A stretch of 64,000 bases of DNA from Turritopsis dohrnii (Eukaryota > Cnidaria > Hydrozoa > Anthoathecata > Oceaniidae): positions 434,001-498,000 of the forward strand of contig BQMF02000176.1 in assembly GCA_027922465.2 (NCBI GenBank), read 5' to 3'. Below, piece after piece: positions 1 to 10,600 of this stretch. Each line of letters begins with the position of its first letter. The stretch's first letter is position 1. The position numbers and the translations under genes were made by a program. The notes beneath the pieces were generated by a model. It worked only from the letters and a program-made list of their open reading frames with translations, had not been told where the DNA came from and searched no databases.

Positions 1-2
1 CC

Positions 3-727
3 CAACATACACACTATCATAATCTCTATAAATTTTATCGCAACCGTATAGTTAACCTAATTAGAAACAGTAAAAAGAATTATTACAATGTTTACTTTCA
101 GAAAAACATTCGAAACAATAAAAAAATCTGGGATGGTATCAATGAAATCCTTAACAAAAAATGCAATATGAACTGCCCAAGTAATTTGTCTTTAAAAGTT
201 GATGGTAAGATAACATCAGATCCAAAAAAAATTTCATGTACATTCAATGAATACTTCACTTCGATAGCGGATGACATTCGTGGAAACATTAAGCATAGTT
301 CCATGAATTTTAAGATGTTTTTAAAAAACAGGAATCCTGATTCTTTCTTCTTCTCACCTATCTTGCCTGCTGAAATAACCCAAATCATTACCTCTCTTGA
401 CATAACCAAATCAACAGGTCCCAATAGTATCCATAGCTTAATACTAACCAACTTAAATGAAAAAATCTCTATGATCTTAGCTAAACTATTTAATATGTCT
501 GTCCAGAATGGCGAATTTCCTTCAATCTTGAAATCTGTTACGGTGATTCCTGTCTTCAAAAACAAGGGGTCCCCACTGGATGTGTCTAACTACAGACCCA
601 TATCCCTTCTCTCAAACGTAGATAAAATATTTGAGAAGATTGTGTATCATCGACTTCTGTCTTTCCTTGACAAATTCAAAATTTTGACTAATAAGCAATT
701 TGGATTTAGGAGCAAGCATTCAACTTT
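3..727 (+). pseudogene. Non-LTR retrotransposon (LINE) reverse transcriptase, N-terminal half, running off the left edge
   Basis: The frame is open from base 3, so the element continues beyond the window. The product starts with the linker after the endonuclease (NKKIWDGINEIL) and then the RT fingers: a T-G-P-N-S-I box near base 415, VIPVFKNKG near 545, NYRPISLLSNVDKIFE near 590 and FGFRSKHST near 700. This layout is that of Jockey/CR1-superfamily LINEs, which copy their RNA at a nicked chromosomal target. The palm with the YADD catalytic box is absent: at about base 728 the frame enters an unrelated repeat (family A) and stops at 773. It is therefore a 3'-truncated, inactive copy. The clade cannot be fixed without a tree. 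Confidence 0.85.
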
Positions 728-1080
728 CAAAGATTTCGATGACGTCATATCCGCAGTACCAAATAAAATTTAGGCCCAAATGATGCGTCACCCCATAACC
801 CGTATCGCTGACCCCAAAAAACGTCAGTTATCCCTATTGGTTCTTGAGATATTTCCCCAAAAACGTCGCGTTCGATTGGGGATGCAATGCAATTATTCCC
901 GTGGTCATAAAAAACTGACGTCAAATGATGCCACGTGCTTTTGGAATGATCGTGAAAAAAGTGTCTCTCCCCTCTACGTGGTTTTACGCGCACATAAGAG
1001 GATGATGACCGTAAATTTAAACTAAATATGTCACTCTCTTAAATAAAAGTGGGATGCACAACGCGGATTATTATAATAAG
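728..1080 (+). repeat. Interspersed repeat family A, copy 1 (5'-truncated)
   Basis: This shares a near-identical core with copies at 5353, 36381 (minus), 50380 and others: AAAGATTTTGATGACGTCAT, then AGTACCAAATAAAATTTAGG, GTTCTTGAGATATTTCCCC, CGTTCGATTGGGGATGCAA, and the end AATAAAAGTGGGATGCACA followed by GCGGATTATTATAATAAG. Full copies start at ACTAG about 200 bases further upstream; here that part is replaced by the LINE. No protein is encoded. The class is unknown; see the entry at 50380 for the terminal structure. Confidence 0.8.
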
Positions 1081-1247
1081 ATTTATATTGTATTTACAAC
1101 TTTATAATTTATATGTTATTATTAATGATATTTTATATTTTCATTTACTAATCTGAATAGCTTTTACGTTTTAGTTAGTTTATTTAAAAGTAGGTCCACA
1201 TCAGTGCTATTTCACTGCCTATTGTATATATACGACCTTCTATACCA

Positions 1248-1310
<63 letters not shown>
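1248..1310. repeat. (AAT)n microsatellite
   Basis: Twenty-one uninterrupted AAT units. Any reading frame across it gives only poly-Ile, poly-Asn or stops, so it is not coding. Confidence 0.97.
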
Positions 1311-1311
<1 letters not shown>

Positions 1312-1412
1312 GTGACAAGAATGAACGAAAATCATAATCATATGGTTTCCAAAGATCTGTATGAACATTTACCCAGTCAACGATCTTTAAAAGGAGACGG
1401 CATATAAGAAAA

Positions 1413-1508
1413 GTGAGACCCGATACCCTAATACCCGATACCCTGATACCAATACCCTATGTCTGAGACCCGAGACACGATACCCTAGTACCGAGATCCG
1501 AGACCCTA
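1413..1508. repeat. Degenerate ATACCCGATACCC-type minisatellite
   Basis: A run of short related blocks: GAGACCCGATACCCTAATAC, CCGATACCCTGATACC, then GAGACCCGAGACACGATACCC and GAGATCCGAGACCC. Units are about 7 to 10 bases and alternate RATACCC with GAGACCC. It is too irregular for a simple microsatellite. A single CCCTAA occurs, which is not enough to call telomeric repeat. Confidence 0.7.
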
Positions 1509-1604
1509 TTTTTCAATTTTTTAATATGGTTAATTATCATGGGGAAAAATTGAGATTTAACATGAAATTCAAACAGGTAGTTGATTTATTACATAAATGT
1601 TCAA

Positions 1605-2147
1605 CTATACATCTATACATGTCGATTTCAAAATTCTTAAATGTTGCTGACTCAAGAATGGTTTTAAATCTACGGGAACTACTATCATACTTGCATGGAA
1701 TAATTTATTTCGGTTGCCCAAACAAGCATGGTTGAAATGATAATATTTTTTGAACTCGTTTGAAATTGTTGGCTTTTTAGTTTGTGGATCTACGTATGTT
1801 CGTTTTGTTTTTGACACTACAAACAAGTTTCTCACGTCGCCGATTAAAGCATCATTTTCAAACTTTCCTCCGCAACCATAACAAGTTCCTACATTTTTAT
1901 GAGCTAGACTCAAAAGGTACAACACATAACCATTATCTGCAGGGGCTCGTGGAGCTGGCTCTTGCAATGTTGTTGTAGATGTTGGTTGATTCGCAGTAGA
2001 TGCCATTGTGAAAGGTTTGGATGATGAGGTAGATGATGGAGTGGTAATAATTGCGCTATTAACTAATTGTTGCGTTGCTAAAGATGTTGTGATCGGTGGG
2101 CTAAAAGTTGGATTTACCAAATTGGTGATGGGAATTTTTTTTAGCAT
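1605..2147 (-). CDS. Small zinc-binding protein with CYGCGG motif, likely transposon-associated
   Basis: A 180-residue frame. Residues 1-75 are Ser/Thr/Pro rich; a compact domain follows with C89-x2-C92 (TCYGCGGKF), a beta-rich stretch (NLFVVSKTKRTYVDP), and H137 with C142 (YYHFNHACL), a plausible CxxC...HxxxxC zinc site. From memory, this domain type recurs in cnidarian genomes next to mobile elements; I know of no function. Upstream in another frame the DNA encodes a basic stretch (KATQRRKGPANAKKN) that looks like a lost N-terminal nuclear signal, so a frameshift in the run of A at about 2137-2144 is likely. It is transcribed away from the SWIM transposase that starts about 100 bases to the right, with which it may once have formed one element. 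Confidence 0.55.
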   Translation of the reverse strand: MLKKIPITNLVNPTFSPPITTSLATQQLVNSAIITTPSSTSSSKPFTMASTANQPTSTTTLQEPAPRAPADNGYVLYLLSLAHKNVGTCYGCGGKFENDALIGDVRNLFVVSKTKRTYVDPQTKKPTISNEFKKYYHFNHACLGNRNKLFHASMIVVPVDLKPFLSQQHLRILKSTCIDV

Positions 2148-2249
2148 TAGCAGGCCCCTTCCTTCTCTGCGTCGCTTTGATCTTTTTCTTGCCAGCGTTT
2201 TTTATTATCTATCTCATCGAAAAAAATCAAGGTATCGGAAAGGAGACAT

Positions 2250-4545
2250 ATCAAAAGAAGTTAATGAATCCATCAAAATTAAAAGCGAATAGCAAGATGA
2301 TGCAACAAAAAAATATCTACTGCTCTTGGAAAGAAAGTAACCTTGAAAGACATAGCGAACATGAGACAATACTCTAAGAATGAACGATATAGACTCTGTT
2401 GTCCAATATCTGAAAACGCGAGACAGGGCGAAAATTGAAGTTCTCGTCAATGAAGAAGAAAATTTTAAATGTTTGTTTTACCAAGATGCATGCATGCAAG
2501 AGTTGTTTAAAAATTTTCCAGAAATGATACTTGTGGACGCAACGTATAAACGTCTGGAACTGAGGCTGCCTATAGACCTTATTATGGTAATTGATAGAGA
2601 TGGTTTGAGTGAAGTAGTGGGGTTGATGATATTAGCTGATGAAACTAAACCCGTCGTTGAAAGAGCAGTCGAATCTTTTAAACGACATTATGAAGCTTGA
2701 GAGCAGGTGGCTGTTGTCGTGTCGGACAAGGATTTTACTGAGTGTGAAGCCTTTACATATTGCTTTCCTGGGACTCAGTTATTGATATACATTTCCCTTC
2801 CATGCGTAGAGAAGTAACGTGTGAAAAAATGGGGATCACCTCTACCGAAAGATCCAGAGTGTTGCAGCTATTTCAAAACCTTGCCTATTGGAATTCTGAA
2901 GATAGCTACTCCAGCAATATCGAAAAATTGAAGCTGACTAAAATGAAATCCATCACTAACCACTACATGGAAAATTGGCATCCGATCAAAGATCAGTGGG
3001 TCTCATGCTTAAAAAAAAATCCTTTAACCTGGGAGAAACCACCAACAATAGGTTAGAATCAACATTCATCGAAATAAAAACTGTTTGCACAAAGTTTTCT
3101 GGCCTGATGCAGTTTTTTCCCGGATTTTTTCGATGCATTAAGATCTAAAAGAAACCATCATTACTTGATGAGTTTGTTGCAAATAAGAACTGATACATCC
3201 AACATGTCCAATGCAGAACGTGCTTACTGCGACTTTATTACACCTTATGCGTTCAAATAGCCACTTAAAACGCTTTAAGCAATTACAGTTGCAGCGTGTT
3301 GGAGAGGATTGTTTCGTGGATTTAGCTAGCAAACATGAAGCATCCTCGATGAAATGTTCTTGCTTATTTACAACACACATGGGGCTTCCTTGTGAGCACA
3401 TCTTTAAAGCCAGAGAAAGTCTCGGCCTGTCAATATTTGATAGACGTCTTATCAGAAGTCGATGGACTGTCGAGAAGTACAAGACCATTTCTGGTGCAAG
3501 ATTCCCGAGTGAAGAATGTAATGCTGTGGGTTATGTGAACATATTCTTGTCCAATAGCAAAGAGCGAAAAACAAAACTATCTCAGGCCCAGAAGTATTGA
3601 CAAATGCTTAGAATGGCCCAGCAGATAGCTTCTATTGGTAGTGAAGGTAGAATGGAACTGTTTAAAGAAAGAATGGAAGTTATGGAGCAGATTTCAAACT
3701 TGTGGAGAACCGGAAAGTCAGTGTTTGTAGTGGACAGAACAAATTGTATTGAAGCAGAGGATGGAAGGAAAATTGATGAATTACTAGATGAGGGAAAGAA
3801 GTTTAACGCAATAGTTGAATGGCCAAAAGATAATGAGCCTAAATTAATGAGATTGAAAGATGAGGAAAGAAATATGGCATTGAAGAAAGAAAATCAAATG
3901 TAAAGGTAGATGGAATGTTCTGTAGAAATGGTGGAAAAGATAGAATGAATAAAGAATTTGATAACAACGGAAGTAAGTAATGAGACCACTGAACAATTAG
4001 TTAAGGAGGACAGTTCTATTCATTCTTTTGGAGATGTCAAAATGCCCCATTAAATGTTAAAAAGAGGGCGTCCGAAAGGTGCAGAGCTGACAGTTATCGG
4101 ACTTCTAAGTCAGAAGAAAAAGAAAATAAATAACTCGATCATCCCCTTTTCTAAGTTGCTTCCAAAGGAAAAAGATCGAAAAATAATGGAATGCTTTGCT
4201 AAGAAAAGTACAGTGTGCGAAGCTATGGCTGGCAAACGATTAATAAAAATCTCCGATGTTGAAAGTAATACGAATGATATCCCCGTTACTGTATGAGATG
4301 AGGAAAACTATGATGTGGATCAAGTTGAATGATACTTCGAACCAGCAGCGTGGATTCATGTCTTAGACTTGATGGAAAAAAGAAAAACCATGAAGTGGGT
4401 GTGCCTTACATCTCACAGACTCCATAAAGCACAAGAAGACAGTCTGCCATGCGAACGGTGCTTAATGTGGTGCCATTTGTCGTGCACCACGTCAAAAAGA
4501 AACTGGTATTGTTCTAGTTGTAGAAAAAAATATTCAGCAAACTGA
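2250..4545 (+). pseudogene. Decayed MULE transposase with SWIM and PHD-like zinc fingers (ZSWIM1/3-like)
   Basis: Fragments in changing frames follow the order of ZSWIM1/3-like MULE proteins. First, a helical N-terminal part (NPSKLKANSKMMQQK, then GKKVTLKDIANMRQ). Then the transposase core at 2380-2700 (CLFYQDACMQELFKNFPEMI, LVDATYKRLELRLP with the first catalytic Asp). VVVSDKDFTE follows a TGA at 2698. A SWIM zinc finger lies at 3349-3408 (KCSCLF...GLPCEHIF, C-x-C...C-x-H). Then RGRPKGAELTVIGL near 4060 and a C-terminal PHD-like finger at 4446-4533 (LPCERCLMWCHLSC...WYCSSC). Such enzymes excise and paste DNA through a DDE reaction. In-frame TGAs (2698, 4294, about 4330) and several frameshifts make it inactive. 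No terminal inverted repeats were recognised. Confidence 0.8.
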
Positions 4546-5352
4546 TGAATACATTATCATGATATAACTATGGCAGTCTTCTTGCATTTTGCAACCCTAT
4601 TCTCTCTGTGGTGTGGAATACCTACAGTTTACCAAACAAAAGGTTACTTTACGAAAGTTTATTTTACACTTTTCATAATGTCATCTAATGTAAACAAAGT
4701 AAAAAGACCAAAACAACCAAACTTCAAATTACTTGGAAAATTTAGCATGAAGTTTGTGATTTCAGTTCAATATTTTATTCTTCACAACTTCATCAATAAA
4801 AATGGTAAAAATGGTAGTGGTATCATAATTTCAATGTTTTTTAGTTTCATTAAAAATTTTTAACCAAATATGTTACTTGAAATTTCTATTATATAGCATA
4901 TGTTCATAGACACTGGTACAGACCCCTGCTTGCATTTTGTATCTATCCTCATATGCCTATTGCAGTTACCTATCCATATAGTCTCAATTTAGTTCAATTA
5001 GTATTTCCAATTCCTAACTCCCATCCAATTTTGTCCAATCCAACCTAGTTCATATCTCGTCATCTATTCCATTGGTGGTCTACCAGTATCATGTTATTTT
5101 TTTTAAGTCAAGTTAATTATTTATTTTATTTTCACCTTAAAATATTGAAAATGACAAACAGGCCTTGCATAACCGGTTTATCTTCGTATGGTTACATAGT
5201 TTTTTTTATTTCTTCTAGTCGCAGGGACTAGTTATCGTCCCAATTCTGAGTCAATCTTCTAGATATCTAATTACAAATACTCTACTCGCCAATTCTACTT
5301 TGCTAGCGTAGCTGGTCAGAACATCTCACTAGTATGCATAATATTTTTATAA
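4546..5352. other. Non-coding stretch, nothing recognised
   Basis: AT-rich DNA between the SWIM pseudogene and a family A repeat. A 97-codon open frame at 4570-4863 has no recognisable motif and biased Phe/Ile/Asn content expected of AT-rich non-coding DNA. Confidence 0.6.
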
Positions 5353-5917
5353 ACTAGTATCTCGCAAAAAGTTTTTTACGACTTTAATTTCGAAAAGGAT
5401 CTGCCGAAATACGACGCGTTCTTGTGTGTATACCCCGTGACGAAAAATTAAACCATGGAATCGTAAGTGGAAAGTTTATCCATGTTGTAGAGCTTGAAAA
5501 ACTGATCAAAAAAATGTATGGGATTGTTTCGCTACGACCAACCGTTGGAGAGATATCATCAATCAAAGATTTTGATGACGTCATAGCCGCAGTACCAAAT
5601 AAAATTTAGGCCCAAATGTTGCGTCACCCCGTCACCCGTATCGCGGACCCCAAAAAACGTGAGTTATACCTATTGGTTCTCGAGATATTTCCCCGAAAAC
5701 GTCGCGTTCGATTGGGGATGCAATGCAATGGTTCCCCCGTGATCATAAAAACATCTGACGTCAAATGCCACGTGCTATTATACTAATCGTGGATGTGTCT
5801 TGCGTGGTCGAACTGCCACTATATGACCACGATTAAGAAGATTTTGACCATTAAAAAAACAAAAACAAAACACTCACTAAGTTAAATGTGTTACACACGC
5901 ACACGGATTAGTATAAG
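5353..5917 (+). repeat. Interspersed repeat family A, copy 2 (full length)
   Basis: It begins ACTAGTATCTCGC and ends ACACGGATTAGTATAAG, about 565 bases. The middle carries the shared core (GATTTTGATGACGTCATAGC, TACCAAATAAAATTTAGG, CGTTCGATTGGGGATGCAA). A 61-codon frame at 5424-5609 is also seen, in altered form, in the copies at 36.7 and 50.4 kb, but it is broken in each copy and is probably not a protein. Confidence 0.8.
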
Positions 5918-6044
5918 TAGATATAAATAATTTTCTAGACTTTGCACATATATACTATATAATGTTTTCAGCTGAAGAGCCAAATGTAAATTTTGGAGAT
6001 TGAAATATACCATTATTATTATTATTATTAGAATATTGATAGTC

Positions 6045-6060
6045 GGATAGCTTTGCATCT
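6045..6060 (-). repeat. Single copy of the AGATGCAAAGCTATCC box
   Basis: The plus strand reads GGATAGCTTTGCATCT, the exact reverse complement of the 16-base box found in the satellite at 7.6-14.5 kb and in a six-copy cluster at 24.75 kb. As at 24.75 kb, a trinucleotide tract lies next to it. Confidence 0.7.
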
Positions 6061-6177
6061 CCCAATAAAAGCCGGTAGAGACTTCGATTAATATCCCGAT
6101 GTTCTATAGAAACGTTATTCCAAAAACAATTCGTAAATTTTTGTTTCGAAAATAGCCATAGGAACTTACGTCTTTTA

Positions 6178-6237
6178 CATATGTAAAATATAAATCTAAA
6201 ACATCTACATATGTAAAATATAAATCTAAAACATCTG
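6178..6237. repeat. 30-bp perfect tandem duplication
   Basis: Two identical copies in direct succession, each beginning ACATATGTAAAATATAAATC and ending TAAAACATCT. Probably replication slippage. Confidence 0.85.
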
Positions 6238-6394
6238 GGACAAGTAATTTAATAATAAATGGTCCAATAATTATTATTGATTTAGTCCATCATTTTGAAC
6301 TATTTTACGGTCACGACAGTCATAATTATTGAAACAAAGTAAAAGCCGATCAGTGAGATTTAACCGGTTTTGTTAATAAATCTACAGATGAGTA

Positions 6395-6668
6395 TAGCCC
6401 GATTTCCATTCAATACTTACGCCCGCGTGGAGATAGAATTTTCCGAGCGGCCAAACAGCTGCAAATGGAAGTCAAAAGACACGATTGGCTGAAATTATCC
6501 GCGCACGTCTGCTGGCTAAAAAGAAGATAAAATTTCTTAACTTTATTTTTTTTGCTGAATGGACAAACCTACACTTATGAATTAGCCAATACACGTACGT
6601 TCTACGTCACTCAGCATGGACTACCTGCGTCCGCGCGGACATTTTAATGAAGAGAAATCGGGTTTAAG
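6395..6668. mobile_element. MITE-like element with imperfect terminal inverted repeats
   Basis: The left end AGCCCGATTTCCATTCA and the reverse complement of the right end, AACCCGATTTCTCTTCA, pair. Similarity continues inward through CCGCGTGGA / CCGCGCGGA and an ATTGGCT on both arms. The interior of about 270 bases has no open frame. No clear target-site duplication could be read, so the superfamily is open. It is more GC-rich than its surroundings. Confidence 0.5.
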
Positions 6669-7614
6669 AGTGTAATGGCAGCGCCATTAAAGACGGAACC
6701 AGTTGAATAAAACAGCAAGAAAAAAAACTGAAACTTTTTCAAACTCAAGTGATTTTTGCACACTGCGGGTGCAGTAGCAGTTCATACTTATACAAAGATG
6801 TCCATACCACTTTTTAATCTTCATGCGAAACTATTTTTTCATGGCCAGCGTTTCCACGGTTTATCTCCGGATACACGAGCCGCAATCCACAATAAGGAAA
6901 CGAAAACGAAAGTTTTCAGCCACTTGATGAAAAAATAAAAAGCAAAAAAGTCGTTAAATATTTTTGAGAAGACGCAATCAGGTGCACTTGTGTACCAAAC
7001 AACATATAGAAAAACACCCTAATCATAAAACAGCCTAAGATGGCATATCATCGAAAAATGACCATATGTCGATTCAAAGTTGCATGAAAACATGAAAGAC
7101 AAGCCAAGCCACCAAGACTAAAGTACTTGCAAGAAACAAGTACCGAGAACTTGCAGAATCATCTGGAAATAATGCACTCTCTACTTAATGCTGTGGAATG
7201 CTTCAAACAGCATATCACAAATTCTTGAGCACAATAAAAGTGATCATGAGAGCAAAGTGTCGGATTATGCATAAAAACTTTGATGGGTAACTGAGAGGTT
7301 TTAGGCCTTCAGAATCCATCCCTAGTCGTAGGATATTCTGCCCGAGATTTCCAAGTAGTAGTTGATTGACCGCCTGAGATAGGCATTGCATTGCTTCAAC
7401 GTGCAAGAGAACAATGCGCAGTCAACCGATTGGTCTTTATTTGGCTGATGCACTACTTTAAAAGCGCATCGGAGCGGAGAATTAAGATACAAAATGACTG
7501 GACTCAAACAGACCCACAGCAGCCGCACTCAAAGGTACAAATCACAACACCGTCGTTACACCAGCAAATCATAAACTAGAAGTGCTGTCATATTGTAAGA
7601 ATTCACTTTTGAAA
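6669..7614. other. Non-coding stretch before the satellite, nothing recognised
   Basis: Short frames only, with no motif. It may contain diverged edge material of the satellite near its right end, but I cannot align it by eye. Confidence 0.5.
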
Positions 7615-10600
7615 AATAACACACGTTGCTTAAGACATGTGTTGATATGAACAAAGAGAGTTATCACATCGAACAAATAGTCCATTCAAATTCATACAAA
7701 CCAATGCCCTAATGAAAAGCTATAGGAAGCCGATCTCCATTGACAAACATCCAACGAAGTGTCTATATAATATCTCTACCATATCCAGCAAATAGTCCAT
7801 GCGAATGCATACAAACGAATGCCCGAATGACAAACTGCACGGAGCCGATCTCATTGGGCAACATTGCTATAGAAATAACTGTATATTACGAAAAAATGCA
7901 GAGCCATCCTATCCAACAAAACGTCCATGCGAATTTATACAAACCAATTCCCTAATGGCAACCCATACGGGCTCAATCTAATTCAACCTATGTCTATATT
8001 ACCATCCACCCAATCCAACAAATATTCCATGTCCATTCAAAAAAACCAATACCCTAATGACAAATAATCAAGAGCATATTTCTCTTGACATATAATCCAT
8101 GTTGTGTAAGGCAAATGTCAATGTTGCAAAAAGATACAGAGAAATCCTATCAAACAGATATGTCAAGTCAAATAGATCAATACCCTCATAAGGAACCATA
8201 CGGAGTCGATTTCTTTTGATGCATATCCCAACTTGCTTTAGGACCATCTATATATAACGAATAGATGCAAAGTTATCCTATTCAACAAATGTTCCATGAA
8301 ACTTCATACGAGTCAATGCCCTACTGACAAACCATACGAGATCGATTTGTTTTGACAAAAGCCCCACATTGTGTAAAATCTATGTCCATGATGCATAGCT
8401 CTCCTATCCAATAAATAACCCATGCCAAATCATACAAACTATGGCCCTTAGTGACAAACCATACAGAGTCGATCACTTTTGAAAAATATTCCACAATGCG
8501 TAAGACCTATTCTGATGTTTCAAAAAGATGCAGAGCTATCCTATCCAAAAAGTATTCCATGACAATTCATACGAACCAACACTCCAATGTCAAAACATAT
8601 GTAGTCGATCTATTCTCACAAGTATCCTAGTTAGTGTAAGACCTATGTCCATACTAGGGAAAGATGAAAAGGTATCCTATCCAACAATCAGTCCATGCAA
8701 AGTCATAAAATTTTATGCCCCAATGGCGAATCATACGCATTCGATCTCTTTTGACATATATCGCACGTTACTATAGAGCTATCTTTATATCACGAAAATA
8801 TGCAGGAACTAACCTATACAACAAATTTGCTATGTTAATTCAAAAAAACCGATGCCTTACTGACAAACCATACGGAATCAATCTCTTTTGACGCATATTC
8901 CATGTTTTGTAAGACCAATGTCGATGTTGCGTACAGAGAATTCCTGTCAAACAAATATTCCATGCAAATTCATACAAATCAATGCCCTAATGACAAACCC
9001 AACGGAGTCGTTCTCTTTTAACACATATCGCACGTTACGATATAACTATCTTTATATTAAGATAAGATGTAAAGCCATGCTATCCAACAAATATTCCATG
9101 AAAATTTTTACAAGTCAATTCCCTACTAACAAACCATACGGAGTCAATCTCTTTTGACGCATACTCCACATTGTGTAAGACCAATGTAAATGTTGCAAAA
9201 AGATACAGAGAAATCCTATCAAACAGATATGTCAAGTCAACTAAATCAATACCCTCATAAGGAACCATACAGAGTCGATTTCTTTTGATGCATATCCCAA
9301 CTTGCTTTAGGACCATCTATATATAACGACAAGATGCAAAGCTATCCTATCCAACAAATATTCCATTAAAATTTATACGAGCCAATGCTATACTGACAAA
9401 CCATACGAGGTCCATCTGTTTCGACGAAAACCCAACATCGTGTAAAATCTATGTCCATGATCCATAGCTCTCCTATCCAATAAATAGCTCACAAGTATCC
9501 TAACTGGTGTAAGACCTATGTCCATACTAGGAAAAGACGAAAAGGTATCCTATCCAACAATCAGTCCATGCAAAGTCATAAAATTTTATGCCCCAATGGC
9601 GAATCATACGCATTCGATCTCTTTTGACATATATCGCACGTTACTATAGAGCTATCTTTATATCACGAAAATATGCAGGAACTAACCTATACAACAAATT
9701 TGCTATGTCAATTCAAAAAAACCGATGCCTTACTGACAAACCATACGGAATCAATCTCTTTTGACGCATATTCCATGTTTTGTAAGACCAATGTCGATGT
9801 TGCGTACAGAGAATTCCTGTCAAACAAATATTCCATGCAAATTCATACAAATCAATGCCCTAATGACAAACCCAACGGAGTCGTTCTCTTTTATCACATA
9901 TCGCACGTTACGATATAACTATCTTTATATTAAGAAAAGATGTAAAGCCATGCTATCCAACAAATATTCCATGAAAATTTTAACGAGCCAATTCCCTACT
10001 AACAAACCATACGGAGTCAATCTCTTTTGACGCATACTCCACGATGTGTAAGACTAATGTCAATGTTGCAAAAAGATACAGAGAGATCCTATCAAACAGA
10101 TATGTCAAGTCAACTAAATCAATACGCTCATAAGGAACCATACGGAGTCGATTTCTTTTGATGCATATCCCAACTTCCTTTCGAACCATCTATATATAAC
10201 GAAAAGATGCAAAGCTATCCTATCCAACAAATATTCCATCCAAATTTATACGAGCTAATGCTATACTGACAAACCATACTAGGTGGATCTGTTTCGACGA
10301 AAACCCAACATCGTGTAAAATCTATGTCCATGATCCATAGCTCTCCTATCCAATAAATAGCCCATGAGAATTCATACAGACTATGAACCTTAGTGAAAAC
10401 CATACAGAGTCGATCACTTTTGACAAATATGCCACAATGGGTAAGAACTATTCTGATGTTTCAAAAAGATGCAGAGCTATCCTATCCAAAAAGTATTCCA
10501 TGACAATTCATACGAACCAACACTCCAATGTCAAAACATATGTAGTCGATCTATTCTCACAAGTATCCTAATTGGTGTAAGACCTATGTCCATACTAGGA

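Larger units (their letters stand above)
5918..6394. other. Non-coding stretch with ATT tract, a 16-base box and a 30-bp duplication
   Basis: It holds an ATT tract at 6011-6030, one reverse-strand copy of the satellite box (6045-6060) and a tandem duplication (6178-6237). No coding potential is seen. Confidence 0.6.

Noticed and set aside
168..773. 201-codon protein ending DFDDVISAVPNKI as one genuine protein
   Set aside because: The last 15 residues come from the family A repeat and recur at 5.5 and 50.6 kb; the real RT frame ends near 727.
1413..1508. Telomeric repeat (CCCTAA)n
   Set aside because: Only one CCCTAA is present; the units are GAGACCC and ATACCC mixtures.
2250..4545. Alternative genetic code with TGA as a sense codon, from three in-frame TGAs in the SWIM gene
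   Set aside because: The same gene has frameshifts, and intact frames here (Harbinger, LINE) end at ordinary stops; CGA to TGA decay explains them.
4570..4863. 97-codon open frame as a gene
   Set aside because: Phe/Ile/Asn-rich translation typical of AT-rich non-coding DNA; no neighbours or signals.
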